A model generated the notes under the pieces. It was not told the DNA's origin, made no database searches, and saw only the letters and a program-made list of their open reading frames with translations. This document shows positions 53,883 through 63,987 of a DNA stretch of 64,000 nt, piece by piece. Source of the DNA: Perkinsus olseni (lineage: Eukaryota; Perkinsozoa; Perkinsida; Perkinsidae); the NCBI GenBank assembly GCA_013115135.1, contig JABANP010000148.1, positions 43,507 through 107,506 of the forward strand, read 5' to 3'. The translations under genes and the position numbers were made by a program. Position 1 is the first letter of the stretch. The number at the start of each line of letters is the position of its first letter.

Positions 53883-55179
53883 TCAGATGTTCGTGGCCAG
53901 AGCGTAACAAAGAGAATCAGGGTCCCAGAAATACAAGTCTTGAATATCATTTCCAGCGTCGCCACCTCTCAGCTGAATACCGTGAAGCCCGTGTTTCCTC
54001 GCCAATGCGATCTTCTCGATAGCACGAGGTTGCGAGAAGAAGTAATAAAGGCCGTAAGTCGGGTCGTTGACTGAGCCGTTCCCTTTGGGGTCTCCACCGA
54101 GGTCGTATATTGCATTAGAGTATCCCTCACCCGGTGGCATGTAGAGAGGTATCTAACAGGGAACCCGTCGATTTCGTTTGCTGTAGACAATTCAACCAAC
54201 GTACAAAACGCTTTCTGAGCGAAGCGATAGCTCAGACATCCTCGTGGACGAAGGATGACGAGCAATAGAAGATTGTGACGACTTACTTCCAAGGCAAGCT
54301 TGTCCCGGCTCACCCCAGCCAGGGTGGCGTTCTCGATGGCCTTTTCAGCGAAAGCGTTGGTGTTGAAAACAGCGTTATCGTCGTCAGTTTCCGGCCAGAG
54401 GACAACGAAGTTGAGATCGGCGACACTTCCCAGTCCACTTTTACGCACACTTTTCCAATCTGTAGGTGCGAACCTGGCAACCCATTACCTCCGTGCAATC
54501 GCGCGAGCGGGGCAGTACACGAGGCTGCCAGCCTCAGGCTGAAGTGCCAAACGAACGCGACAATACGACCAATCGTTTGAGATGCTTTAAGTTGAGATCT
54601 TCGCTGTGAGATCAACAGCGAATGTGAGACTCACCAGAATGCGGATTCCATCCCCAGCTCCTTGATGTCCTCGAGAAGCTCTTTCAGTGGCTTTGCGCCA
54701 TCCAAGCCCCAGAACGGCCAACTCACACGGAAACCGTCGACGGGATAGTCTTTGGTGAATTTGGCAACGCTCTCGTGGAAGGTTGCCTTGTCGAAGGCTT
54801 TGTCTTTATAGCTACCCAGCTCAGCAAGTATTTTTCCGCCCATCGCCCGCACTCGCTTGCTCAGAGCGGCGAACCGGCCCTTATCCCACTGGGGATAGAA
54901 CGGAACTTCCTGCACTATCTTGCTTCTGCTGACCACGTAACCACCGAACAGGAAGTTTCTGACACCTTTGTTCAGTAAGTAGTCGAAGTAGTGGTCCCAA
55001 GTGTAGTTGGCTTTCTCGGGACATAGAGTAGAGTTGCCGCATTCGGGGATCTCTTTGATCGCCCATGGAAATTGGACCTCCTTGTAGAACTCCACGTGAC
55101 CATCGGCGGTCGCCCGTCCGCTCAAAGAGAGGACTAAACCGAGAGTGCATAGACTGAAGAAGTGCACGGAGGTCGACAT
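53883..55179 (-). CDS. GH18-like secreted protein, copy H
   Basis: Exons 55179-54635, 54473-54287 and 54152-53883; introns 161 and 134 nt. Signal peptide MSTSVHFFSLCTLGLVLSLS. Blocks: YTWDHYFDYLLNKGVRNFLF, WDKGRFAALSKRVRAMGGKI, FTKDYPVDGFRVSW, FAPTDWKSVRKSGLGSVADL, FNTNAFAEKAIENATLAGVS, GYSNAIYDLGGDPKGNGS, FFSQPRAIEKIALARKHGLH, DLYFWDPDSLCYALATNI. No frame break. It stands apart from the other copies in sequence and flanks. Exon 3 opens with a shorter stretch (IPLYMPPGEGYSN) than in other copies. Confidence 0.8.
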
Positions 55180-55189
55180 GTGGAGCAGC

Positions 55190-57060
55190 AGATTGAAAAG
55201 CTATGGATGCATTGCGAGGGGCGGAGCTTTGGGGGCGATGTTGCCATGTGAGTTTTTTAAGTCGTTTGAAACGACTTGAAAAAATCAACGAAAGAAAGCG
55301 AGCTATCGCGAGCTTCTTGTAATGGGACGATGGCGTGACGTGACGCGCGCGTACCCCGCAGCCATGGGGGTTCCACAGCTACCCCGTGCGTCCATCGACT
55401 CTTTAGGTTGGCAAATCGCATTCGACTACTCCGTCTTGCAGTGATGATGCTGCCATTTCTCACATACAGAGGCGCACGAAAGCTAGTGGCTCCTCTAGCC
55501 TAGAGCTCAGCTGAATCAAGCTAAGCTAGTGTGTACGCGTTCAAGCTGGTGAACTACGTCACGTTGGGGCGGCGCCATCAAGTTGATGGTGGTCTGGCCG
55601 GGGCCTGGGCCTGGGCCGCCCATCGCTAGCGGGATCGCGACTCTCAATGCGAGAGGTGCCTTAGAACGAAGTTGGTCGTACTGTTGGGTATTCAGAACGA
55701 AAGTCTTCGGGAGACTCAATCATCCTCTCTTGACGGATGATCTCAGTATGCTAACCTTACTATGGTTACCATAGTATGGTTGACTATCCCGACAAATTCG
55801 TGTGCCGGTCCGCCACATAATGTCACGATCAATTAAGAACCTTCTACTTTCTTTGATTGACGATTCTATTCCCGTACATCGGTTTTCTCAGGCGGTCGCT
55901 GATGTCCAAATCTTCCACAATTTTGAAACAAAGCTAGATCCGGAATTCTGTCGGACAATAGCTTAACGAAAGCCCTGTCGTAGCTGTTTATTGAGCTGAG
56001 ATCATCACCATCCATCGTTCTTGAGACTGAGTAAAACGCTGTCGTTCTAGTGGAATTGTGGGATAAGGGGAATTCAGCCTGGAATCTATTTTCTGAGCTG
56101 CTCGATCTATTGCTTGGAACTTCGGAAATAGAAAGTTCAATTGCACCACAGTTGCTTTAATTCAGGGTTATCTTCAACTCTTCGATCTTCTGCTTTCTTT
56201 GGTCGTCCGCTCCGTATTATCTGATATGCTACCTATACCTCTTCTATCACTGGGGCGTCGCGTTCAACATGGAGACAGTTCAACCATGCGGACGAACTAG
56301 CTCGTCACAACCGACCAGAGTCTCAAGATGGTCCCGCAGAGCGTCACTGAAGTGACTGGCTAATCCCGTCAAAGAAATTGTCCAGAGAGCATTTGGAAAC
56401 ATTCTCTGCCGAGCAATTATGAGCCCATGGAATCACTATACTGCAGATTGTTGCTCACTCGAATGATACGGCTCGTATCAAGGTCGTAATACTGTATGAT
56501 AACCAATAACACTACAACCAGTTTATAGCAGAGACTTCGTAACAAAGGGGTTACAGTCTGTAACTTGCAGAAGTATAAGTAGCATGAGTATTTACAGCTA
56601 TGAATGGTGCTATAGCTGAGCATAGCTCGGAGCTAAGATGTGGGACCTATGCAACACACGACACAGCGCATCCTACTTCAATACGACCTCATAATACGGG
56701 GGGACTGGAGATACTCACCGAAGTTCGCGAAAAATTCACGTTTGGAAGTTTTTTCCCGGGTCAATTGTAGTTTTTCTGTTTTCCATCTCATTCATAATCG
56801 CACCTACAGCTGCGTATCTGCGCAGCCAGGTAGAGTATGCGGGTGTACTTCGCGGATTACGTTATTGAAGGTTATCCCATATAAATATTATCTTGCGAAT
56901 GGGCAGTGGAGACAAATCACCAGAAGATCAGTCACAAGTAGGCCTTCGAGGTTCAGGATACGCGGTGTTCCGGTAAGTACTGGAGGAATCTTTTACACTC
57001 TGGTTCGATATAGGTCGACCTTGAGTATCGAAGACATGCATAAATTTAAGATATTTCTTA
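55190..57060. other. end of the repeat-rich region; coding-like segment at 56.7 kb
   Basis: Mostly unrecognised. 56700-56775 (minus) matches 16672-16745 and encodes the REFFANFGEY-like segment. Plus 56925-56990 (ITRRSVTSRPSRFRIRGVP before a GTAAGT donor) could be an upstream exon of the hydrolase gene. Confidence 0.4.
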
Positions 57061-57063
57061 TTT

Positions 57064-59659
57064 TACTATAGGTATATCGTGAGGACATCGAATTGACGAA
57101 CCCTAGAGGACAGCACCTGAAATGCAGTTGGTTCCACCCGAACTGGAAGTTTGATAATAATAACGATGATGATGACCAAGCAGTCTGCTGTCCCTGTGTT
57201 ATATACCTGCATGGTAGTAGGTGGGCAAGAGAGGATCCACAGTAGTCTTTGTCAGTCAGCCAGGTTTTGTCCGAACGCCCTTAGCTTCCGTACTGTATAC
57301 GCAAGTCGCCAAGCGGGACACCGTGTATATCGGCGATATACGGTCCCCACTCCAACCGTGTCGTATGATTTAGCATCGCCGAAAATCTCTGCGCAAGCCT
57401 GCCCGAATCTCAGATCGCAGTAACAGCAAATTCCGTCCTTAGTAGGGGGCATCTGTATTTCCGAGGCTCGGAATCCGAGTATTCTCTTCACACACCGCCG
57501 TCGGCCAGTTTTTGTTGCATTTGTGCGGTCGAGAGTCGGCTTGAGCCCGCATCGGAACAAATGGAAATCATCAGGAAAACGCTCTATTGCATAACGCCAG
57601 TTACGTAGCCGTCTCGTGCAACATATTTTGATTTTTACCTCAGGAAACTGCAGTTCACGTTTGGAAGGCCTCCAGGCTATACCGGTGCTCTTGCCTCTTG
57701 GTATCAGTTTATTTGTATTTGATTTTGCCGGCTCTGGAAAATCTGATGGAGAATACGTCAGCTTAGGGTGAGAATCATTCCCGGTTCTTCCCTTGAATTC
57801 GCGTGCTCATTGGGTCACCGAGTAAGGGCTAATTTGGTACGTGTTTGCTGTACCACTACAATTAATACTAACAGAGCCATGAAACGTCTGGTCCAACCAT
57901 ACCTGCCGTCCACAGAAGGCTCAGAGTCGTTTCTTGTTATGTGTTGTCCTGCCCTCCTACGAGAATGGTGATTTCCGGATCAGGTACTACGAGAAGGACG
58001 ATCTAGCTGCTGTTGTGGAGTATCTTAGGAGATCCAGGCTCGCCAGTGAGTCTGGTCGAACTGGACGCAACTTTTAGCCCACGAGTTTGTTATTTGGGGT
58101 GTTCAGTGAACCGAATCTGGAACTCAGAATCGATTCTGGAACGGCGGAATTCACGCCCGATCTTTTGAGGTCAGGTACTATAGGCCTGTGGGGTCGGAGC
58201 ATGGGCGCAGTTACTGCGCTGCTACATGGTGATAGGGACCCTAGTATAGCAGGGATGGTGGTAATAATAACGACTCCATCGGTTCTTACCAAATTTCCGC
58301 GAAATCACTACCTTGGTGCGGTGTGGTCGCACAGTCCCTCTTGTCGTGAAAATTACCCGGGTACGGAGTTGAAGCAGCGGAGAGTAAATTCCATCGGAAA
58401 AAATAAGTTGGAAACAATAATGCGATGTCTCTTGGCTCGACGTCGATTCTTTCCCGTGGTAACGCAAGGGCGTCATTGGCTGCGGAGTTAACCGTTAGGA
58501 AATGAGAGTGATTCCAACTACGAATCGGGTTTCATCGAGAAAGTCATAGTTGGATGATTCGAGAGTAACGCGCATATACATAGCCCAGTCCGCTATGTCC
58601 CTGCGTGCAGCGGAGGGGTCGTCAGCATACTCGTGAAAAGGTGGTTGGGCTTCAGTAAGGAGCCCTTCCCAGTTTCAACGAGTTCGCTCTCGTTCTGACA
58701 GGCTTTTGATGGTTCATTTTAGATCGACTCGGCCTTCCTGGATATGCGGACGTTGGCCACGGATTTGGCCCAGCAGTTGGGTTTTCGGATACCGGGGCTT
58801 ATGCTGAGCGCTGTCTTGGCTATGTTGAGATTATCCGTCAAAAGCAGAGCACACTTTGATATATTCGATTTGGAACCTATTGCTCATGTGAGTATCTTTA
58901 GGTTGACCATGAAAGATACGAATGAGGTCAAGTGGCAGGCCTTTTTTGTTCCAGGTCGATCAAACGTATATTCCGGCCCTGTTCACTGCGGCTAGAGGTG
59001 ATACCTTCATAAACCCGCGCAATACTGATGCGCTTTTTTGAAGGTGAAAGTGGACGGAAATCACAACACAACTCGGCCCAAGTTCCTGATGCACTCGATC
59101 GCGATATTTTTCGTTAATACGCTCGGATGCGAGACAACAGTTGATGCGGTGCTCGGTAAGATACGTCGTGCACGGCGAAGATTTCCTGCGTTTCTTGAGC
59201 TCGGGTTGGGGTTGTGGTTTCAGATCTGAGTGATCTATCCCCTCCTCCTGAGCAGGAAGATGCCACGGAAGATCAGAATGACAGCAGGACTTCGGCGAAC
59301 CCGAGTGTAATGGTAGCGCTCGCCCGATTGATCGACTTTTGTTCAATTCTGATAGGATTCTGCTGAAGCGAATAACAGCCCTCCTCGAGCTGGGGATCTA
59401 TCGAACGGTTTGTCGATGCCGTCGCCTCCACGCGAGCACATTCAATTCGACAGTGATAGGTTGATTGAAGCGGGTAGGGTGCCCCGAGCTGGGTGAGAGA
59501 GCGTGGAGTGTCTTTTCAGCCGTGCCATTTTCGTGCTTCGAAGAGGACCGAATGGTCGAAGAAGCTCTCGAGCAGAGCATGAAGGAATCTTTGGTTGACG
59601 ACAAGGAGAGACGGAATGAAGATATGCCGCCGATTAGGAAGGAAAAATCAGCCTTATAG
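57064..59659 (+). CDS. alpha/beta hydrolase, serine nucleophile elbow GRSMG, UIM-like C-terminus
   Basis: Exons: 57064-57213 (LTNPRGQHLKCSWFHPNW, CCPCVIYLHG); 57644-57767 (NCSSRLEGLQAIPVLLPLGI, DFAGSGKSDGEYVSLG); 57984-58045 (YYEKDDLAAVVEYLRRSRLA); 58175-58257 (TIGLWGRSMGAVTALLHGDR); 58723-58887 (IDSAFLDMRTLATDLAQQLG); 58955 on (YIPALFTAARGDTFINPRNT); then VDGNHNTTRPKFLMHSIAIF. Ser of GRSMG, Asp of ARGDTF and His of DGNHN form the expected triad of a serine hydrolase. Between DALF and KVKVDG the frame changes at a T-run (59034-59039) and a few family residues seem missing, so an indel or unseen small intron is possible. The tail (EDRMVEEALEQSMKESL) resembles a ubiquitin-interacting motif. Stop at 59659; the 5' end is uncertain. 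Confidence 0.82.
58888..58954 (+). repeat. 67-nt intron carrying the best class B pseudoknot element
   Basis: Phase 0, between EPIAH and VDQTYIPA. After GTGA come GTATCTTT, AGG, TTGACC, ATG, AAAGATAC, GAATGA, GGTCAA. The first stem has 8 bp and the second 6 bp, without mismatch, in interleaved order. Confidence 0.9.
59156..59223 (+). repeat. 68-nt intron with a GTAAGATACG donor
   Basis: GTAAGATACGTCGTGCACGG at the donor and GGTTTCAG at the acceptor, then DLSDLSPPPEQEDATEDQ. The donor repeats the 3' strand of class B (AAGATAC). GAAGATTTCC follows. Confidence 0.65.
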
Positions 59660-60045
59660 GTTTTTCGGTCGTGGTCCGTGTGATTGGGCTTGTGTGGACG
59701 ACGGTTGATGCAGTTTTCGCTACGCCCAGCCGATCGATTTTCCTCTTGATGAAGGTCAGAGAACCTCCATCGCCTGGTTTCTCAGTGATCGCGACCCTCA
59801 CTACTTTCTTCAGATCATCACTTCCGTGTGTACTCAATTTAATACGTGGAATATTTTTTCTTCTACCAATACACTCACCGGTTTAAAGTCTACTACTGCT
59901 TCCGAGGCCGATTTCGGTTAGCACACAATTTCGTGTTGGTTAAGGGTGGAGGGGGCTTTGGGTCGCATGGGCTTTTCACCGGTATTGATTGTTATAGAGG
60001 GAGCGCCGTCGAGCAAATGCCGGTTTACTGACAATTTGATATAAT

Positions 60046-60127
60046 CGACAGCGGCAGGATTCGAACCTGCGCGAGCAGAGCCCAGTGGATTTCTAGTCCA
60101 CCTCCTTAACCACTCGGACACGCTGTC
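60046..60127 (-). tRNA. tRNA-Ser (AGA)
   Basis: Minus-strand cloverleaf of 82 nt with a long variable arm: acceptor GACAGCG paired with CGCTGTC, D-arm CCGAGTGGTTAAGGA, anticodon stem-loop GTGGA-CTAGAAA-TCCAC with anticodon AGA, variable arm, T-arm CAGGTTCGAATCCTG. No CCA encoded. Confidence 0.96.
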
Positions 60128-60207
60128 AGATGAGTGCTTAGAATGATTTCCGTTACCATTAGCGAGACCAGGTCCTATAATTTACCGTCCAAGGCGTTCT
60201 GTTCCAA

Positions 60208-61230
60208 ATGACTGCTGCTGAATCATCACAAGATTCCCAACCCGAGCCGCCTGCTCTCGAGAAGTTCGAAAATATCGACGAGGTTACTCAAGTATCGAAG
60301 CAGGGGTGATCATGACAAAGACCTTTCATGTGCTTCTTGGCAGGTGAAGGAGGAGGCGACGAAGGCTACGGAGCTGCAGAGGAAGGACAGCGGCTTGCCA
60401 CCGATGGAGGTCGTTCGAGTACATGCTGTTATTATCCCAGTCGTGTTTTCCAGATCGATGCTCCCATCGAAGGAGAGCTATACTGTAAAGTATTTTATCG
60501 GAGAACGAATCAGAGGTTGGTACGGGAATGTTCTATACACACGGGTGGAATGGAGACGTATCTTAGGTTGACCCGGGGTGAATATGGAATATGGGTGTGA
60601 TCGTCTCATCGTGATAGTACTAGTTTAGTGTGTAGGCGTCGTATACTGAAGTTGCCTTTGCTGTTCTCTCTCATCGCGATTGTTGTTATTACATCACTGT
60701 GTTCTAGTTACGGTAGTAGAAGGCCGCCTACCCACACCCTCTACGGAGAGAAGCCACCGAACCCGTCAGCCAAGTACGGCCTTTCGAACAGGTTTACAGA
60801 CCATCTTGCAGCGGCGGAGATGTACAAGTAAGAACGACGGCCATGTGCTTGGTGAGCTGCTGATGTCAGGAATAGGAGTTTTGAATACGACAGTTGATCG
60901 TGGAAGGTTCATGGAGGGACACGAGATTGGATGTTGAGGCTATGAGCGAGTGTCGTCGATTATTTATTGTGTTGTGTTCATGGAGAGTGGCTGAATATCT
61001 AAGGTTGATCAGTGCGTCAGACGAAAGCTCGGAAGGGAGCACAACGTTGCTCTTCAAAATGGCCAAGACGCAGGAGGAGAAGCCTTCATTGTCCCGGAGA
61101 CGTAACATCAACAGAAAATTGGAAGAATCTTCCACCTTTCATGCTGCACGCCTTGAGAGTGAAGTTGACGAAGTTGTGGTATTGCGGTATTCCACGCGTT
61201 CCATACGGATTAGACCGATACATCCAATGA
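60208..61230 (+). CDS. unrecognised split gene
   Basis: The first exon from ATG at 60208 encodes MTAAESSQDSQPEPPALEKF and ENIDEVTQVSKQ, then a short intron (about 60307-60344, GTGATCATGA to CTTGGCAG) leads to VKEEATKATELQRKDSGLPP. Later open segments read THTLYGEKPPNPSAKYGLSN and RFTDHLAAAEMYK (to about 60830), then a donor GTAAGAACG, and MAKTQEEKPSLSRR near 61060 and LPPFMLHALRVKLTKLWYCG with a stop near 61230. Class B-like sequences lie between them (60558-60576, 60993-61010), where introns are expected. I know no family for it. Confidence 0.5.
60558..61010 (+). repeat. two class B-like elements
   Basis: GTATCTTAGGTTGACCCGGGG at 60558 and GAATATCTAAGGTTGATCAG at 60992. Both keep the 5' part of the element; the AAGATAC strand is not evident. 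Confidence 0.55.
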
Positions 61231-61967
61231 TCATGATGGAGTTCACCACAGCATTCTATTGAGCATATGAGTAAATGCAATCAATAGTTATACTAAATCG
61301 TTGTAAGACCGGATCATCCAACAACCTCGCGTTAGATCAATCCTCGCGTGAAAATTAACACACATCTTCCCGCAGTTGTGATAATTTTTCGACCCCTATC
61401 GAATTCGAGGGTTCTTCAGAACTCTCCACGAGCGACACGAAAATCAATCACGTGTTGCTCTCCAATAGCAACCTTCAACCGCTGGTCCCCAGAAGTGACA
61501 TTGAATGAGGTCGTCAGGCTTGTGGAGAGGCAACGGAAGCGCGACGAGATTTCACCGATATTCACCACGTCTCTTCGCAATTGAATACGGAAAGACATAC
61601 ATCCTAGAAAACACACATTAACCAATTTGAGGGAACTTAGTGTGCTTTATCGAGAAGACACTTTCGGATTCAAACCAGCTTCGTGCATGTGAAGTTGAAT
61701 GCCGAGTTAGGTTGAGCTCTGAACGTATCTGACGAATCGCCACTATTTCCCCCCGCGCGGGTTGATTGCAAAAACGGAAGATAAACATCTCTGGAGAATG
61801 CTGTTAACGAAACCGGATGATAATGACGGTGTAGCAAAAGAATCAGGGAGGGGAGGGCTACAGTAGAAGAACGGAACAAACTCGGGAGTATCTCAACCCA
61901 AGAACGAGTAAGGCAACTCAACCTGTGAAGTACTAAAATGATGAAAAGATTCTTCAAATGCTAATTG

Positions 61968-62381
61968 TTACATCTCCTGAGATTGCGTCATAGCCTTGCT
62001 CTTGCTCTTCTTCGGCAACAGGGTGGTATGAATGTTCGGCAACACACCGCCGCTGGCCAAAGTCACTCCCGCTAGGAACTTGTTCAACTCCTCGTCATTA
62101 CGGACAGCCAACTGAATGTGCCTGGGGATGATTCTCGACTTCTTGTGGTCGCGGGCGGCGTTCCCAGCGAGCTCGAGGATCTCAGCAACCAAGTACTCGA
62201 GGACGGCGGCGAGGTAGACGGGGGCACCGGAGCCGATGCGCTTGGCGTAGCGACCCTTTTTGAGGTAGCGGGCGATTCTTCCAACGGGGAACTGCAGGCC
62301 AGCCTTGGCGGAGCGGGTCTTGGAACCGGAGGGCTTCTTGCCGGACTTGCCGCCACGACCACCTTTACCCTTGCCGGACAT
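61968..62381 (-). CDS. histone H2A, H2A.X-like C-terminus
   Basis: Intronless, 137 residues. Start chosen at the ATG at 62381 ([16 protein letters not shown]), since the frame upstream encodes no histone sequence. The core is typical: [91 protein letters not shown]. The tail ends TQSQEM: an SQE plus a hydrophobic residue is the phosphorylation motif of H2A.X, used in DNA-damage signalling. The start codon is 178 nt from that of a divergent CLN3-like gene, so the two probably share a promoter region. Confidence 0.97.
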   Translation of the reverse strand: MSGKGKGGRGGKSGKKPSGSKTRSAKAGLQFPVGRIARYLKKGRYAKRIGSGAPVYLAAVLEYLVAEILELAGNAARDHKKSRIIPRHIQLAVRNDEELNKFLAGVTLASGGVLPNIHTTLLPKKSKSKAMTQSQEM

Positions 62382-62559
62382 GATGATGGGGTGGGCTGCT
62401 TGTGGATCGAGTTTGGGGTGTGCGTGCTGATAGAGCGTTGAGGTTTTGCAAGATTGCAAGACGGAGCAAGATGAAGTTGGGGCGGGAGGCTAGGGAGAAG
62501 CGACTTAATCTGTATCTTGCATGCGTGAGCTGTAGATATTCAGGGTTGATTTGAGCGAC
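62382..62559. promoter_or_regulatory. divergent promoter region between H2A and the CLN3-like gene
   Basis: 178 nt separate the two start codons on opposite strands. No clear TATA box or known histone element was identified. A GTATCTTGCATGCGTGAG sequence at 62512 resembles the start of class B. Confidence 0.45.
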
Positions 62560-63987
62560 ATGTCCGACGGCAAAGGAGACAGGCGGCAGTATAATGTCCT
62601 ATTCGCCGAGGAGATCATGCTCGGCTTACTCAATAACTATGGATACACACTTGTCATCGCTGGCGCACAGGTAGGGTATCTTGAGGTCAACCATGCAAGA
62701 TACAAAACAGGTCAAGTTGGTGTGTATGCGTGCATTTCAGGATATAGCTCGTCTCTTCGACAAGACTAACCTGATGCCTCTTTTCACTACAGTCATGCTA
62801 TTCGCTGCCTTCGCTACCGGTGCCGTCCACGCCCGAGTGGCGGCGCCCTTCTCCTACCGTCAGCGTGTCGGCCTGGCCATGATCATCCAGTCCATCGGCT
62901 ACCTTCTCTTCGGCACGGCATTCCTGCTGGTTGGAGTCCAGTCCGAGGTCGGCTTTTGGATGGCGCAGTTGGCGACCTTCCTAGTTGGAGCCTTTCAGAC
63001 CATCGGCGAGGTAATAAATGTGAAGGGGTCGCCAAGTCGATCAAGGACTGTTCTTAGTAGTGTAATGGCAGCCTTTCTCGTGCCAACTGTGAGCACAGTT
63101 GTACATCAAAAAATATAGAATAGTGTTAAGCAAGTAAGTGTGATATGAACGTACAGTGAGTGGTGAGTCGATGCTTTCCCTGCGTCGTTAACGTAATAAG
63201 AGGGTGAGAATGACGGAATTGTAGATAACTGCTAGTGGGTGACCTCTAGGCCATCTGAGCAGTGACGGTATCCTCGTTACTAGGTGCAAGTCATGGCAAT
63301 TTATCTTCGTAGCCGTTAGTAATTTTTCATTTCCTCTTATGAGCTTATGCTGTAGGGAATGTCCTTTCTTCTCTTGCAACATCATTCTGAAGTCCTCTCC
63401 TGTGTCCTTCGAAGATTAATGGGAGGATGAGGAGGCACGCTGTATTTCGAGCATCGACAATCGGAACAATTTCGAGCTCGTATTTACACTTTGTCAATCT
63501 TACCTGGATAGTATCTTTACTTCACTACCATAACTATCAATATCCAAATTACATCACAATCTGATGAGTATATTACCCGTCGATTGAATGATAGTACGTT
63601 TTCTGAGAATATGGTATGGCATATAGATACCCCTATAGATGTACATGAATCACCAAGAATTGCTATTACTTGGTGATAATAGTGAATGTGATGCTCTGTA
63701 AGTAGTTGGGATTTCTTCTTCCGAGGACTCGTAGCGGTCCATATCGTGCTTGTCGGATATTACTATTGCTAACAATGGGTTTCTGAGGTATTTCGATGTT
63801 CCATCTACCACTTGTTTCAACCTTCTCGCTCAAGATGAATGTAATTCTTCCCTGCTCAGATTAACAACCTTTCGATATTGAATTCCCTCCCCAACGGTCT
63901 AGTCGGTGCGTGGGGTTTCGGCACGGGAGTCTCCCAGTTCGTTGGAAGCATATCATACGTCATTGCTATCAACCTTGGTATATCATA
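62560..63987 (+). CDS. CLN3 (battenin) family membrane protein, partial
   Basis: Exon 1 62560-62670 (MSDGKGDRRQYNVLFAEEIM, LGLLNNYGYTLVIAGAQ), exon 2 62741-63010 (DIARLFDKTNLMPLFTTVML, AVHARVAAPF, AMIIQSIGYLLFGTAFLLVG, FWMAQLATFLVGAFQTIGE), exon 3 63860-63987 (INNLSILNSLPNGLVGAWGF, GTGVSQFVGSISYVIAINLG). The LGLLNNxGY start, the hydrophobic segments and NGLVGAWGFGTGVS match the order of conserved CLN3 blocks. CLN3 proteins are multi-pass proteins of the lysosome or vacuole. Introns 62671-62740 (70 nt, class B) and 63011-63859 (849 nt). A donor GTAAGC at 63988 shows that the gene continues outside the window. Confidence 0.88.
62671..62740 (+). repeat. 70-nt intron carrying a class B element
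   Basis: Phase 0, between VIAGAQ and DIARLF. It contains GGGTATCTTGAGGTCAACC, ATGC, AAGATAC, AAAACA, GGTCAAGTTGG. The 7-bp stem GTATCTT/AAGATAC is perfect. The second pairing is weaker here (CTTGA with TCAAG, which overlaps the first stem). Confidence 0.88.
63011..63859 (+). other. long intron of the CLN3-like gene
   Basis: GTAATAAATG donor to CCTGCTCAG acceptor. I saw no tRNA-like, class B or class C motif, and no other gene inside. Confidence 0.75.

Noticed and set aside
56705..56725. ATACTCACC as a U1 snRNA 5' end
   Set aside because: No U1 stem-loop I or Sm site follows, and the similarity to 16.7 kb fits coding on the other strand.
58018..58032. A class B element in the hydrolase gene (GAGTATCTTAGG)
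   Set aside because: This copy is coding sequence (EYLRRSR) inside the exon 57984-58045; there is no pairing strand, so it is chance similarity.
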